DNA of 64,000 bases from Anaeromassilibacillus sp. An250 (GCF_002159845.1 NZ_NFJK01000001.1:186001-250000); one strand, 5' to 3'. Counted from the first letter of the stretch, positions 34,289 through 42,337 are shown. Notes: generated by a model not told the origin, from the sequence alone. Program-made: numbers and translations.

Positions 34289-34711
34289 TTATTCGTTGCA
34301 GCTCTCGCAGCCACAATCGCATCCGTCATCGTCACACTCGTCGATGTCGAACTCCAGCGTCTCGCCACAATTCGGGCAATCCATCTGACCGTCCTCGATG
34401 ATATCCTCGGAGAGGCAGATCGTTTCATGGCAATTCGGGCACGTTACCTCATAATAACAGGTGTCCTCATCGTCCTCGTCATCCTCATCGTCTCCATAAA
34501 AATCATCTTCCAGCGAGCCCAAGTCTTCGTCAACCGCGTCGAGCTGGTCTGCCATATCGCTATAGCCATCCTCCAGATCCGCCAGGGACATCGCCAGATC
34601 GTCCAGTAAATCAATGATCGCGTTGAGAACTTTGACCTCTTTCTTGCTGTCGTCGAGCTCCAGGCCCTCTGCCAAACCGCGGATATACGCAACTTTCTCA
34701 GTGTTCGTCAT
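34289..34711 (-). CDS. CD1247-type acidic protein with zinc ribbon
   Basis: This 140-residue cytoplasmic protein has the N-terminal helical domain named after Clostridioides CD1247 (YIRGLAEGLELDDSKKEVKV, about 1-60). A highly acidic Asp/Glu stretch follows (about 65-85), then a zinc ribbon with two CPxC knuckles (TCPNCHETICL and MDCPNCGETLEF), and a Cys/Asp-rich tail (CDDDGCDCGCESCNE). The function is unknown; the fold suggests interaction with RNA polymerase, RNA or another basic partner, which is a guess. AAGGAGG fixes the start at 34711. It lies after the EF-P gene on the same strand but is separated from it by a terminator. Confidence 0.88.
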   Translation of the reverse strand: MTNTEKVAYIRGLAEGLELDDSKKEVKVLNAIIDLLDDLAMSLADLEDGYSDMADQLDAVDEDLGSLEDDFYGDDEDDEDDEDTCYYEVTCPNCHETICLSEDIIEDGQMDCPNCGETLEFDIDECDDDGCDCGCESCNE

Positions 34712-34779
34712 GACTTGTGCCTCCTTTAATTTCAATCAAATCAATTCTTCCCACCGCTTTCGCGGCCAAAAGCAAAAAA

Positions 34780-34816
34780 GTGCATACAAGGAAGCATCGA
34801 AACCGACACTTCCTTG
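34780..34816 (-). terminator. Terminator of efp
   Basis: CAAGGAAG and CTTCCTTG pair around a 14-base loop (partly self-complementary). TTTTTTG follows a few bases later on the minus strand, 24 bases after the efp stop. Confidence 0.7.
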
Positions 34817-34840
34817 AAAAGAGTCCCAATGTATTGTGCG

Positions 34841-35398
34841 TTACGCGCGCTCCATATATTCACCCGTGCGGGTGTCGATGCGGATTTTCTCGCCCTCATT
34901 GATAAAGAGCGGGACTTTGATCTCCGCGCCAGTCTCCAGCGTTGCCGGCTTTGTCGCGTTGGTTGCGGTGTCGCCCTTGAAGCCCGGGTCAGTCTTGACA
35001 ACTTCCAGCTCGACAAAGTTCGGCGGCTCTACGCCAAACACGTTGCCCTTATAGGAGAGAACCTTGCAGTCCATATTCTCCTTGACAAACTTGAAGTTAT
35101 CGCCCAAAACGCTCTTGTTGATCGGAATCTGCTCAAAGGTCTCGGAATCCATGAAATAGTACAGGTCTCCGTCGCTATACAGATACTGCATGTCCTTGCG
35201 CTCTACAAAAGCGGTTGGATATTTATCGTTCGGGTTGAAGGTCTTTTCCGTGACGGCGCCTGTGATGACGTTGCGAATCTTGGTGCGGACGAAAGCAGCG
35301 CCTTTGCCGGGTTTCACGTGCTGAAACTCGATGATGGAAACTACGTTGCCATCCATCTCAAACGTCACGCCATTTCGAAAATCTCCTGCAGATATCAT
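34841..35398 (-). CDS. efp: Translation elongation factor P
   Basis: EF-P rescues ribosomes stalled on proline runs. The 185 residues follow the three-barrel plan, starting [18 protein letters not shown]. The modifiable tip loop is PGKGAAF with Lys32, the position used for beta-lysylation or aminopentanolylation in other bacteria. GGAGG eight bases upstream supports the ATG at 35398 rather than those at 35404 or 35413. It has its own promoter and terminator. Confidence 0.97.
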   Translation of the reverse strand: MISAGDFRNGVTFEMDGNVVSIIEFQHVKPGKGAAFVRTKIRNVITGAVTEKTFNPNDKYPTAFVERKDMQYLYSDGDLYYFMDSETFEQIPINKSVLGDNFKFVKENMDCKVLSYKGNVFGVEPPNFVELEVVKTDPGFKGDTATNATKPATLETGAEIKVPLFINEGEKIRIDTRTGEYMERA

Positions 35399-35433
35399 GA
35401 CCATATCCTCCAATAACTAATTTACTATCTTTA

Positions 35434-35462
35434 AGTGTATAATATTTCCTGCTATTTTTCAA
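35434..35462 (-). promoter_or_regulatory. Promoter of efp
   Basis: TTGAAA (35457-35462) and TACACT (35434-35439) are 17 bases apart on the minus strand, about 35 bases before the start codon. Confidence 0.5.
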
Positions 35463-35486
35463 GACATATTTTTCGTCTTTCCCCGA

Positions 35487-35918
35487 TTACATCAGGTTCT
35501 TAAGCGCATCCAGCGCCAAAAAATAGCTAAACTTCCCGAAGCCGCAGATCTGCCCCGCGCACACATCCGCGATCACCGATTTATGACGGAACTCCTCGCG
35601 TGCGTGGATATTGGACATATGCGTTTCCACAAACGGAATCCGTACACAGGCAATTGCGTCGTGCAGGGCATAACTGTAATGGGTCAGAGCGCCCGCGTTC
35701 AGCACCACGCCGTCATAGTTTCCCCGGCATGCGTGGATTTTATCAATGATGTCCCCCTCATGGTTGGACTGGAAGATCTCGCACGAATATCCCAATTTTT
35801 GGGCGTGCTCCAAGATCTGTAGATTGATGCTTTCCGCTGTCTCATCCCCATAGACGCCCTTCTCCCGAACGCCTACCATATTGAGGTTTGGACCCAAAAT
35901 CACCAGAACCCGTTTCAT
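35487..35918 (-). CDS. aroQ: Type II 3-dehydroquinate dehydratase
   Basis: AroQ converts 3-dehydroquinate to 3-dehydroshikimate in aromatic amino-acid synthesis. The 143 residues match the type II dodecameric enzyme. GPNLNMVGVREKGVYG holds the catalytic Arg and Tyr, FQSNHEGDIIDKIHAC and VLNAGALTHYSYALHDAI follow, and VPFVETHMSNIHARE matches the substrate-binding His region in slightly altered form (VRIPFVETHMSN). The ATG overlaps the stop of yqeG (ATGA), so the two are translationally coupled. No other shikimate genes are in the window. Confidence 0.96.
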   Translation of the reverse strand: MKRVLVILGPNLNMVGVREKGVYGDETAESINLQILEHAQKLGYSCEIFQSNHEGDIIDKIHACRGNYDGVVLNAGALTHYSYALHDAIACVRIPFVETHMSNIHAREEFRHKSVIADVCAGQICGFGKFSYFLALDALKNLM

Positions 35919-36430
35919 ACGTCTCCCCCCTTTTTCTCCGACTGCCGTGCAATCCGCCGGCGAACCGGCCGCTCCAGCGTCCGGCGAACGCGAATGGAAA
36001 ACCCTTTTTCCTCCCCGCGCGGTGTGAGCAATATGGATTTCATCCGGGAAAGGTTCGCTCCCACCACATCGGTAAAAACCTGGTCGCCGATCACAACCGC
36101 CTTTTCCCTGCGCGCCCCAAGTTTATGGATCGCCCGGAAATAGGCGATGGGGAGCGGCTTGATGGAAAAGGACAGAAACGGCAAATCATACTTTTCAGCG
36201 AACGGCGCCACACGCTTTGCAAAATTATTGGATAGAATCATCACACGAAAACCTCTGCTGCGCAGTTCATGCGTCCATTCGACCGTCCCTGGGAAAGGTT
36301 CCTGGGAGCCGTGATAAGCCAGAGTATTGTCCACATCCAAAAGGACGGTATCCACCCCCATCGAGGCCAGCAGCTCCGGCGTGACATCCAAAAGCGTTTC
36401 TACTGCAACTGTGGGCAAAAGCAAAGCCAT
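35915..36430 (-). CDS. yqeG: YqeG-family HAD phosphatase
   Basis: This 171-residue HAD-superfamily IIIA phosphatase has DVDNTLAYHG (nucleophile motif), MILSNNFAKRV and the region VVIGDQVFTDVVGANL with the acidic metal ligands. In Bacillus yqeG sits near the GTPase gene yqeH and the shikimate gene aroE, so co-occurrence with aroQ fits. The physiological substrate is not established. GGAGG six bases upstream sets the start at 36430. Confidence 0.93.
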   Translation of the reverse strand: MALLLPTVAVETLLDVTPELLASMGVDTVLLDVDNTLAYHGSQEPFPGTVEWTHELRSRGFRVMILSNNFAKRVAPFAEKYDLPFLSFSIKPLPIAYFRAIHKLGARREKAVVIGDQVFTDVVGANLSRMKSILLTPRGEEKGFSIRVRRTLERPVRRRIARQSEKKGGDV

Positions 36431-36482
36431 CGGGCACCTCCGCTTGGGAAAGAAGCATCGGGCAGACACTTCCTTGGACGTT

Positions 36483-36510
36483 AAAAAAGCGGGCTTACAG
36501 CCCGCTTTTT
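36483..36510 (-). terminator. Terminator of rpsU
   Basis: A perfect 12-bp stem (AAAAAGCGGGCT/AGCCCGCTTTTT) with a three-base loop and a T-run on both sides lies 24 bases past the rpsU stop. Confidence 0.92.
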
Positions 36511-36533
36511 GTGAAATTCATTCCAGTAAACGC

Positions 36534-36710
36534 TTATCTGTACTTACGCTTACGGGCCGCTTCGGACTTCTTCTTCCGCCTGACAGAAGGCTTTTCATAA
36601 GCTTCTCTCTTGCGAACTTCAGCAATGACACCCGCTCTTGCACACTGCTTCTTGAATCTTCTGAGCGCGCTTTCCAGGGACTCATTGTCCTTAATTCTGA
36701 TTTCAGCCAT
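36534..36710 (-). CDS. rpsU: 30S ribosomal protein S21
   Basis: This is a 58-residue small-subunit protein, read directly from the minus strand. It begins [20 protein letters not shown], continues with [20 protein letters not shown] and ends [18 protein letters not shown], the standard S21 layout with its basic C-terminal helix. GGGAGGG lies eight bases before the ATG. It has its own consensus promoter and a strong terminator. Confidence 0.97.
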   Translation of the reverse strand: MAEIRIKDNESLESALRRFKKQCARAGVIAEVRKREAYEKPSVRRKKKSEAARKRKYR

Positions 36711-36771
36711 TTATTTTCCCTCCCATCCGCCGAAAGGCAGGGGTTAATAGTAACTCAATTACATAAAAGTT

Positions 36772-36800
36772 ATTATACATACACTTTTCGGCTCTGTCAA
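36772..36800 (-). promoter_or_regulatory. Promoter of rpsU
   Basis: A consensus TTGACA (36795-36800) and a consensus TATAAT (36772-36777) are 17 bases apart on the minus strand. The leader to the start codon is about 55 bases. Confidence 0.88.
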
Positions 36801-36933
36801 GTCTTTCCGAACAAACTCTCAAAAAACTCCACTCTGAACACGAATAGGTAGCCTTGCCTTTTACCAACGGTTCTTATTATTACATAAATTGGCAAAGAAA
36901 GCAAGACAAAACCGATAAAATTTAGAATAATCA

Positions 36934-36962
36934 TTGCAAATCCGTAAAAGCTGTGCCATAAT
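36934..36962 (+). promoter_or_regulatory. Promoter of the XRE-ImmA operon
   Basis: TTGCAA (36934-36939) and CATAAT (36957-36962) are 17 bases apart on the plus strand, about 70 bases before the regulator gene. Confidence 0.6.
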
Positions 36963-36970
36963 TAAGAAAA

Positions 36971-36986
36971 CAAACGTACGTATTTG
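36971..36986. promoter_or_regulatory. Candidate operator (imperfect palindrome)
   Basis: A palindrome centred on ACGTACGT (CAAACGTACGTATTTG) lies 8 bases past the -10 of the XRE promoter, over the expected start site. This is where an autorepressor of the XRE class would bind. Only its position and symmetry support it. Confidence 0.4.
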
Positions 36987-37042
36987 GGGCGCCATTTCAC
37001 ACAGAATGTGCAAGGGCGTTTTCTCAAAGGAGGGGTATGGGT

Positions 37043-37381
37043 ATGGAATGGAAGGATCGTATAAAGAGCCGAAGGCTAGATTTAGGACTCACGCTGGAAA
37101 AGGTTGCGCAGGCGGTTGGTGTCAGCGCTGCAACCATCTCCCGCTGGGAGCGCGGGGAGATCTCCAGCCTGAATGCGGACAAGGTGGCTTGCTTGGCGAA
37201 CGTCCTCCAGGTAACACCGGATTATTTGATGGGTTGGGAGATTCCTCCCCAGGAAGGGCAGCTCAACAACGTTTATTTCAATTTTGCCCGCGAAGCGCAG
37301 GAAAACAACATCGATCCGGACGACATCCGCATTGCCATCGATATGATCCGGAAACTAAAAAGGAAACATTCAAAAAAATGA
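37043..37381 (+). CDS. XRE/Cro-CI family transcriptional regulator
   Basis: This 112-residue DNA-binding regulator has its HTH at about 7-60: RIKSRRLDLGLTLEKVAQAV, GVSAATISRWERGE and NADKVACLANVLQVTPDYLM. A short C-terminal part follows (NFAREAQENNIDPDDIRIAI) and ends in a basic KLKRKHSKK. The second of two in-frame ATG codons (37043) is nine bases from AGGAGGGG and is preferred; the first (37037) is too close. The stop overlaps the start of the metalloprotease gene (ATGA). Such XRE-ImmA pairs control mobile elements or stress genes, with the protease removing the repressor. Confidence 0.93.
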   Translation: MEWKDRIKSRRLDLGLTLEKVAQAVGVSAATISRWERGEISSLNADKVACLANVLQVTPDYLMGWEIPPQEGQLNNVYFNFAREAQENNIDPDDIRIAIDMIRKLKRKHSKK

Positions 37382-38100
37382 ACCGGCATTGTACAAAAGC
37401 GGAACTTTACCAATCTATCCGCATTTTACGCCATCAATGCAATATTTCTGAGAAAAACGGGCCTTTGGACCTCATCTCCTTGTGCGAAAATCTTCCAAAC
37501 CTCGCCCTTGGGTTTCCTCCCTTCAAAACACCCGGGCTAAAGGGGATTTCCTGCCTCTCCACAGATGGCGGGCCGGATATTATCCTGCTCAACGGGAACC
37601 TTTCCTGGCGCGAGAACAATTTCACCTGCGGCCATGAGCTGATCCATGTCACGCTCCACCGCGACGGTCCGGCAAAGTCCTTTAACTGTTTTGAGCGCGC
37701 CCGTCCAAACCAAGATCGCTTCCTGGAATGGCAGGCGAACGAAGGGGCTGCCGAGCTTCTGCTCCCCGCGCGCTTCCTTTTGCCCCGCATCAAAGAGCGA
37801 TTCTCGCAATTGCAAACCTGGCAAGACTTTGTGCATTTCAAAGGGGAATTGGCGGAAACCTTTCGTATTACAGAAGCCGTTGTGACCTTCCGTTTCGAAA
37901 GCTTGAAATATGAAATTTCTCAATATCTCTCCGGAATCCCATTAGAAGAAATCCGCCTGCTCTCTTCTTCTAAGCAGCAGGAGGCCGGTATTCACATAAA
38001 ATCCCTAAACGATTTGGAGGCGGAGTGCCTCTCCCAGGAGACGGCACGTCAGCGCCGCATTTATCAGCGAACCCTGAACCTGGGTGCCATTGATTTATAA
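37378..38100 (+). CDS. ImmA/IrrE-family metalloprotease
   Basis: This 240-residue predicted zinc protease belongs to the ImmA/IrrE (M78) family, known to cleave XRE-type repressors in Bacillus ICEBs1 and DdrO in Deinococcus. The zinc motif is in FTCGHELIHVTLHRDG (HELIH, about residues 85-89). A downstream segment EWQANEGAAELLLP supplies the usual third acidic ligand region. The C-terminus is helical (SLNDLEAECLSQETARQRRI). The start at 37378 overlaps the regulator's stop, with AAGGAAA upstream. A reading frame continues far upstream, but only through the regulator gene in another frame, and should be ignored. Its partner is very probably the adjacent XRE protein. Confidence 0.9.
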   Translation: MNRHCTKAELYQSIRILRHQCNISEKNGPLDLISLCENLPNLALGFPPFKTPGLKGISCLSTDGGPDIILLNGNLSWRENNFTCGHELIHVTLHRDGPAKSFNCFERARPNQDRFLEWQANEGAAELLLPARFLLPRIKERFSQLQTWQDFVHFKGELAETFRITEAVVTFRFESLKYEISQYLSGIPLEEIRLLSSSKQQEAGIHIKSLNDLEAECLSQETARQRRIYQRTLNLGAIDL

Positions 38101-38257
38101 AACAAATTTTTCCTACACTTAGATCGCTAAATACATGGTTGCAGCATCTTCCTATAATAAAGCAACAACAAGGCGCTCTTCATCTTGTTAATGCCGATAA
38201 GGAAGTATCAAAAACTGACTAACTTAACGACTGACAAACAGAGATGCTAATAAGAAT

Positions 38258-38289
38258 CCCCGGCCGGAGGACCCTCCCTCCGGCCGGGG
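38258..38289. terminator. Strong GC-rich hairpin between convergent genes
   Basis: A perfect 13-bp stem (CCCCGGCCGGAGG/CCTCCGGCCGGGG) with a six-base loop sits between the metalloprotease and the Sel1 gene. A second small stem (CACCGCG/CGCGGTG) follows. T-runs are poor on both strands, so it may terminate weakly. The rest of 38101-38326 holds nothing else I recognise. Confidence 0.55.
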
Positions 38290-38326
38290 ACTTTATGCCA
38301 CCGCGATGACGCGGTGTTTCCAAGGA

Positions 38327-39820
38327 TTACCCGTTTTTCATCTTCAGCGTCGTGAGCTCGCTGTCGGCTTCCCGCCGCTCATCCTCGCCGGCGTCCTGGC
38401 ACAGGGAGAGGGCCTTCAGGCTGCGCATCAGCAGTTCAGGATCGTCCAGTGCTCTCGCGGCCTTGACACGCAGGCGCATCAGGTCGGCGCTGCTGTGCTG
38501 GTCCAGCTGGCTCAGCAGCATGTAGGCGCTCCAGGCGTCCTCCATGTCCAAGAGTTCCTGGCAGTGCTCCAGCACCCGCTGGGAGAGCCGCTCACGTATG
38601 TCTGTGAAACGCTGCTCGCCAAGGATCTCTGTGCAGGTGTTGCAGTAGCGGAAGTACCGGCCTGTCTCCCTCTCCCAGCCGGGCTTCCCGCCGGACTGCT
38701 CCAGGTCCTTCATGTAACGGTCCAGCATATCAGCGCAGGCCAGTGGGGAGCCATGCTCCGCGGCCTGGCGTATGGCGTTGACATCGTTTGCCTCCAGAGC
38801 CTTTTTGTACATATCGTCCTGCTCCAGAGCCCGTTCCCGGGCCTTCATGTTCTCGTAGGCCTCTATGTCCTTCTCCACCTGCCAGAAACCCAAGTCCCGC
38901 AACTCCTGGAGTATGGCGATGGCCTCCTCCGGGCGATCCGCCATCATGTTCCGTGCCTCTTGGCGGCGGGCCTTCACCCAGTCGCTGCGCTTTATGAGAC
39001 AGTATCCCACGCCTCCATCCAAGGCGGGCTTATATTCCTCCCGGGCCAGCTGTTGGACCTTGTCGTAGGCGCTGCATGGGTTGCAGGGGATGCCTGCCAG
39101 GCCGTCGCACTCCAGCATGGCCAGCACATAGCGGCAGTTCTTGTTCTTCCCCTTGCTTTGGGATAGTCCCAGCTCTGCGTAGTGGCGGGCCTTCTCGTAG
39201 TCCTGCGGGCAGGGATCCTCACCCTTGTAGTAGTCAAAGGCCAGGTTACCGCTGGGCGTGTGATTCCCCAGCTCCGAACCCATCTTCAAAAGCTCCAGGG
39301 CTTTGGCATTGTCCTTCTCCACACCCAGGCCGTCCTTGTACATCAGCCCCAGGTTATTGAAAGCGAGTACCTCCTTATTCTCCACGGCCTTCTCATACCA
39401 GTAGATGGCCTTGGCGTAGTCCTGTTCCACGCCCTGGCCGTTTTTGTAATAGAGGCCGGTGCAGAACTGGCAGAAGGAGTCGCCCTCCTCGGCCCCTTTG
39501 AGATAGCGGGGGAATGCCTTATCGTAAAGCCCCTGCAAGGCGTAGGCGTAGCCAATGCGCCGGCATTCGAGCAGCGCACCCATGGACTCAGCCTGCTCCA
39601 TGAGTTGGGTTGCCTCCCGGACCTTCTCCTTGTCAGTGGGGCAGTGGTCAAGATAGTAGGAGGCCAGATGGCACATAGCGTGCCTTTCCCCCAGCTCTAT
39701 GGCCTTTTGGGTATACTCCAGCTCCAGCCTTGTGTTGCGGCCTTTCTCATCCAAAGCCATTTTGTAGTACTTCCAGCCTTCGTCCTCTTTCGTGGGTTTC
39801 TTTCTTCTGAAAAGTCCCAT
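38327..39820 (-). CDS. Sel1/TPR repeat protein of unknown function (497 aa)
   Basis: This 497-residue soluble protein is built mostly of helical repeats. It starts MGLFRRKKPTKEDEGWKYYK. Sel1-type repeats are clear at about 85-215, for example FCTGLYYKNGQGVEQDYAKA and LGLMYKDGLGVEKDNAKALE. The second half is helical but more divergent (EEAIAILQELRDLGFWQVEK). There is no signal peptide, membrane segment or catalytic motif. TGGAGG lies upstream of the ATG. It shares the N-terminal MGLF plus basic residues with the next gene upstream (39885-41867), 64 bases away, so the two are likely one operon and related in role. Sel1 proteins usually serve as scaffolds. Confidence 0.85.
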   Translation of the reverse strand: MGLFRRKKPTKEDEGWKYYKMALDEKGRNTRLELEYTQKAIELGERHAMCHLASYYLDHCPTDKEKVREATQLMEQAESMGALLECRRIGYAYALQGLYDKAFPRYLKGAEEGDSFCQFCTGLYYKNGQGVEQDYAKAIYWYEKAVENKEVLAFNNLGLMYKDGLGVEKDNAKALELLKMGSELGNHTPSGNLAFDYYKGEDPCPQDYEKARHYAELGLSQSKGKNKNCRYVLAMLECDGLAGIPCNPCSAYDKVQQLAREEYKPALDGGVGYCLIKRSDWVKARRQEARNMMADRPEEAIAILQELRDLGFWQVEKDIEAYENMKARERALEQDDMYKKALEANDVNAIRQAAEHGSPLACADMLDRYMKDLEQSGGKPGWERETGRYFRYCNTCTEILGEQRFTDIRERLSQRVLEHCQELLDMEDAWSAYMLLSQLDQHSSADLMRLRVKAARALDDPELLMRSLKALSLCQDAGEDERREADSELTTLKMKNG

Positions 39821-39884
39821 AGTTTACCTCCATAATACAGCCGGTGTCGAGACGGCTTTAATCTAATCATTATGAGTGCGCCCC

Positions 39885-41867
39885 TTAGTCATCCTTGAAG
39901 CCGTGGGAGGAGTCAAACGCATCCTCCAATTTCCTTCGCTGGCTGTCCTCAAGCTCACTGCGTATTAAGCGTTCCCGAGTGTACTGCTCTGTGGAGACCT
40001 CCCCTAAGATGTGCGCCTCCTCGCGGGTGACGCCGGAGCCGCCGGTGCCGTAGGAGTGGGCACGCTCGGCCCAGTCCAGCTTGCTTCTGTACTCGTCCAT
40101 ACCTTGGGCCACAGCCTCTCCGCGGGCCTCCACCATGGCCATGCGCTGGTAGGCCTGGCGCTGGGCCTCGTTTGCCCGGGCGGCCTGCTCTATGGACTCG
40201 AAATGGAGCCGCAGCGCCTCCACGGCGCCGGTGAGGCCCATCTCCTCGGCCTTCCGTGCCACGGCCAGGCTGTCCTCCGAGGCTATGCCGAACACATCGT
40301 TGTAGCAGGGGGCCAAGTAACAGCCCAAGCCGCCGCCCCGGCGGAAGAGTTCCTTCTGGCAGCGGTTCCGGGCGGTGCCCCAGAACCGGCGTTGGAGCTT
40401 TTCGGAATCGTATAAGAAATGCAGCCACACCAAGTGGAAGGCGGCCTCCGTGTCACCCATGTCTGACAGTAACCCGGTGTACTCCATCTGCAGGTCCATT
40501 ATCGTCTCGCACTCCCAGTCCACGGCCTTGTATATCCCGGTGGTATCGCCCCGATACTTCTGCCGCAGGTCGATGAGCATCTCGGAGATGTGGCGTATTC
40601 CCTCGACATCTCCCTGCCGGGCCAGTTGGAACACGCAGGCCATATCGTCGCTCTTCCATATGGGGTGCCGCCAACTGCCGGCCATGGGCCAGCCGAACTT
40701 GGCGGGGTCGTATTTGATGCTGTCCCAACCATTTGTGGCGCCGGGCCAGAAGGATCCCATGGAGTGCAGCCTGTACATGGCCTCTCCGTGGCCCAACTCC
40801 GCAGCCTGGCGGTATAGCCGCACTATCTCCGGGAACCTGCGGGCCTGGTGTTCCAGGGAGCGGCCCCGGCGGAAAAGAGTCTCCGCCTCCCGGCCATAAT
40901 CCGGTCGGGACCAGGGTTCCAGAGGTGCCCGGCAGGCCATGCCCTCAAAGTGGCTGAACTTCTCCTCATCGGAGCCCTCCAGCGTGATCCCCCTGTTCTC
41001 CCGGGAAAAGCTGTACATCTCCTCCCGCACCAGTATCCAGTCGCAAAAGCAGCTTATCTCCTCCAAGACCTCGTCCATGGTGGGGCCCTCGTCCCGGAGG
41101 GCGCATGCCTCCAGCTCCGATATCCGTGAGAGCAATTGGTCCCGGCGGCGGCGCATCTGGCCCCACTCCTCTGTTAGAGCTACCTTGGTAGCCTGCACCA
41201 CGCTCTCGTCCAGGCGCCGTGCCTCATCCAGTTTTCCAAGGCTCTCCGGCAGCGGAGGCAAGGGCCGGGAACCCGCCAGGGTGACGTTTACGAACTCATC
41301 CCAGAATTTAAGCTGGTGTGGCGTGTCGCCGTTCTGCGCCCGTTGTTTTTCCCGGGCCAAGAAGACGGCAGCGGCTGGGCCGTACCCCGAGAAGGCCGCC
41401 TCGATAAATGCCTTTTCAAACTCGCCGCCCCTTGTGCCCAGGGAGTACCTGTTCGTGCCGTAGACCCGCCAGCCTATGTCCGCCGCAACGAAACTGCCGT
41501 TTCCCGCGGCCTTCAGCAGGAAGTCCTGCATCTCCTGGCGGCTGTCGCCCACCTTGCCTATACCCAAGCGCTCCATCTCATCCACCCAAGCGGAAATGTC
41601 CCTCCGGAACTCCTCTGGTTCCTGCTGGGCGATGAGACGCCGCACAAGGCCGAGATCCGCCTTGGGGCCCGTATCCGTGAGCAGGAAGCAGATATAATTT
41701 TCTATGTCCGCATTCCTGACGGCTGTATTGTCGCTTTTCCGAGCTGCCTCAATGGCCTTCGCATAAAAGTCCCGGCGGTCCTTGGGTTTACCGGCCACCC
41801 GGCCGTTCTGGAAAAACTGCGACCCGGCGTAAAGCTGGTCGGTGATTTTCTTCTTGAAAAGTCCCAT
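39885..41867 (-). CDS. Large helical-repeat protein of unknown function (660 aa)
   Basis: This 660-residue soluble protein starts MGLFKKKITDQLYAGSQFFQ. Helical TPR/Sel1-like units are scattered, for example EIVRLYRQAAELGHGEAMYR near 350 and ACVFQLARQGDVEGIRHISE near 420. A long charged helical segment lies near the C-terminus (SIEQAARANEAQRQAYQRMA), which may form a coiled coil. I recognise no enzymatic motif. It precedes the 497-residue Sel1 protein on the same strand. The DNA is GC-rich: two 60-base lines counted by hand gave about 68 and 73 percent. The function is unknown; a scaffold or effector role with the neighbouring protein is inferred only from co-occurrence. Confidence 0.75.
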   Translation of the reverse strand: MGLFKKKITDQLYAGSQFFQNGRVAGKPKDRRDFYAKAIEAARKSDNTAVRNADIENYICFLLTDTGPKADLGLVRRLIAQQEPEEFRRDISAWVDEMERLGIGKVGDSRQEMQDFLLKAAGNGSFVAADIGWRVYGTNRYSLGTRGGEFEKAFIEAAFSGYGPAAAVFLAREKQRAQNGDTPHQLKFWDEFVNVTLAGSRPLPPLPESLGKLDEARRLDESVVQATKVALTEEWGQMRRRRDQLLSRISELEACALRDEGPTMDEVLEEISCFCDWILVREEMYSFSRENRGITLEGSDEEKFSHFEGMACRAPLEPWSRPDYGREAETLFRRGRSLEHQARRFPEIVRLYRQAAELGHGEAMYRLHSMGSFWPGATNGWDSIKYDPAKFGWPMAGSWRHPIWKSDDMACVFQLARQGDVEGIRHISEMLIDLRQKYRGDTTGIYKAVDWECETIMDLQMEYTGLLSDMGDTEAAFHLVWLHFLYDSEKLQRRFWGTARNRCQKELFRRGGGLGCYLAPCYNDVFGIASEDSLAVARKAEEMGLTGAVEALRLHFESIEQAARANEAQRQAYQRMAMVEARGEAVAQGMDEYRSKLDWAERAHSYGTGGSGVTREEAHILGEVSTEQYTRERLIRSELEDSQRRKLEDAFDSSHGFKDD

Positions 41868-41901
41868 TCCCTCCGCGCTCCTCCCATAGCTTGATGGCCC
41901 T

Positions 41902-41930
41902 ATTCTATCATAGCCCCACTGAAATTTTCA
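41902..41930 (-). promoter_or_regulatory. Possible promoter of the two repeat-protein genes
   Basis: TGAAAA (41925-41930) and TAGAAT (41902-41907) are 17 bases apart on the minus strand, about 35 bases before the 660-residue gene. Both boxes are imperfect. Confidence 0.35.
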
Positions 41931-42046
41931 CATAAGTCAGAAAATAATGAGAGACAATTTTACACCCCAGTGACGCCACCGTGATGGGAGGAGGCGTTAT
42001 CAAAAGATATGTCCCGCATGGGACAGGACTACCTGAAAGTCGGTTA

Positions 42047-42230
42047 CTATACTGAAAGCTTCTTTGCGGAACGTGATATATCGTCGGCAATCCCATAGCG
42101 TTCAAAGATGAATTCATCCCCGACATTATAGCAAAGGACATGCACCCGCATGGGGATCTGCACAGTATTGTGCTTGTAATTCAGGGTACAACTTTTTATC
42201 AATGACGGTCAATTTGACTTTATGTTGCAT
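42047..42230 (-). pseudogene. Frameshifted, truncated TIGR04076-like gene
   Basis: A good ribosome site (AAAGGAGG) and ATG at 42230 open a frame reading MQHKVKLTVIDKKLYPELQA then QYCADPHAGACP. It stops two codons later at TAA. Removing one T from the run at 42133-42135 restores CYNVGDEFIFERYGIADD, the next conserved block of TIGR04076-type proteins. The frame then ends at 42047, after about 60 residues, where the family normally continues for another 40-60. So there are two lesions, a +1 frameshift and loss of the C-terminal half. The family assignment is from memory of its pattern (VKxTVxxK...CP.Y.VGDEF). Confidence 0.65.
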
Positions 42231-42337
42231 TTGATAACCTCCTTTAACTTTTAATCGGTTTCATCTGATCCCACGTGAAAAATTGGGGCAAGGCTCTGGC
42301 TAAGACAAGCGAAGTGTTTTTGCTACCCACGAATCAC

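Noticed and set aside
36934-37377. Extending the ImmA-type protease gene upstream to 36934
   Set aside because: The extra 148 codons run through the XRE gene in another frame. The ATGA overlap at 37378 with an AAGGAAA site gives a normal-length ImmA protein.
41908-42141. A 77-codon minus-strand frame near the TIGR04076 remnant
   Set aside because: It overlaps the remnant in a different frame and starts inside it without a ribosome site. The conserved sequence is in the frames of the pseudogene.
37037-42230. A complete integrative and conjugative element or a toxin-antitoxin pair
   Set aside because: XRE-ImmA pairs occur in ICEs, but no integrase, relaxase or coupling protein is present. Neither the XRE nor the ImmA protein has a toxin-type (RES, Fic, RelE) signature, so only a remnant or domesticated island is supported.
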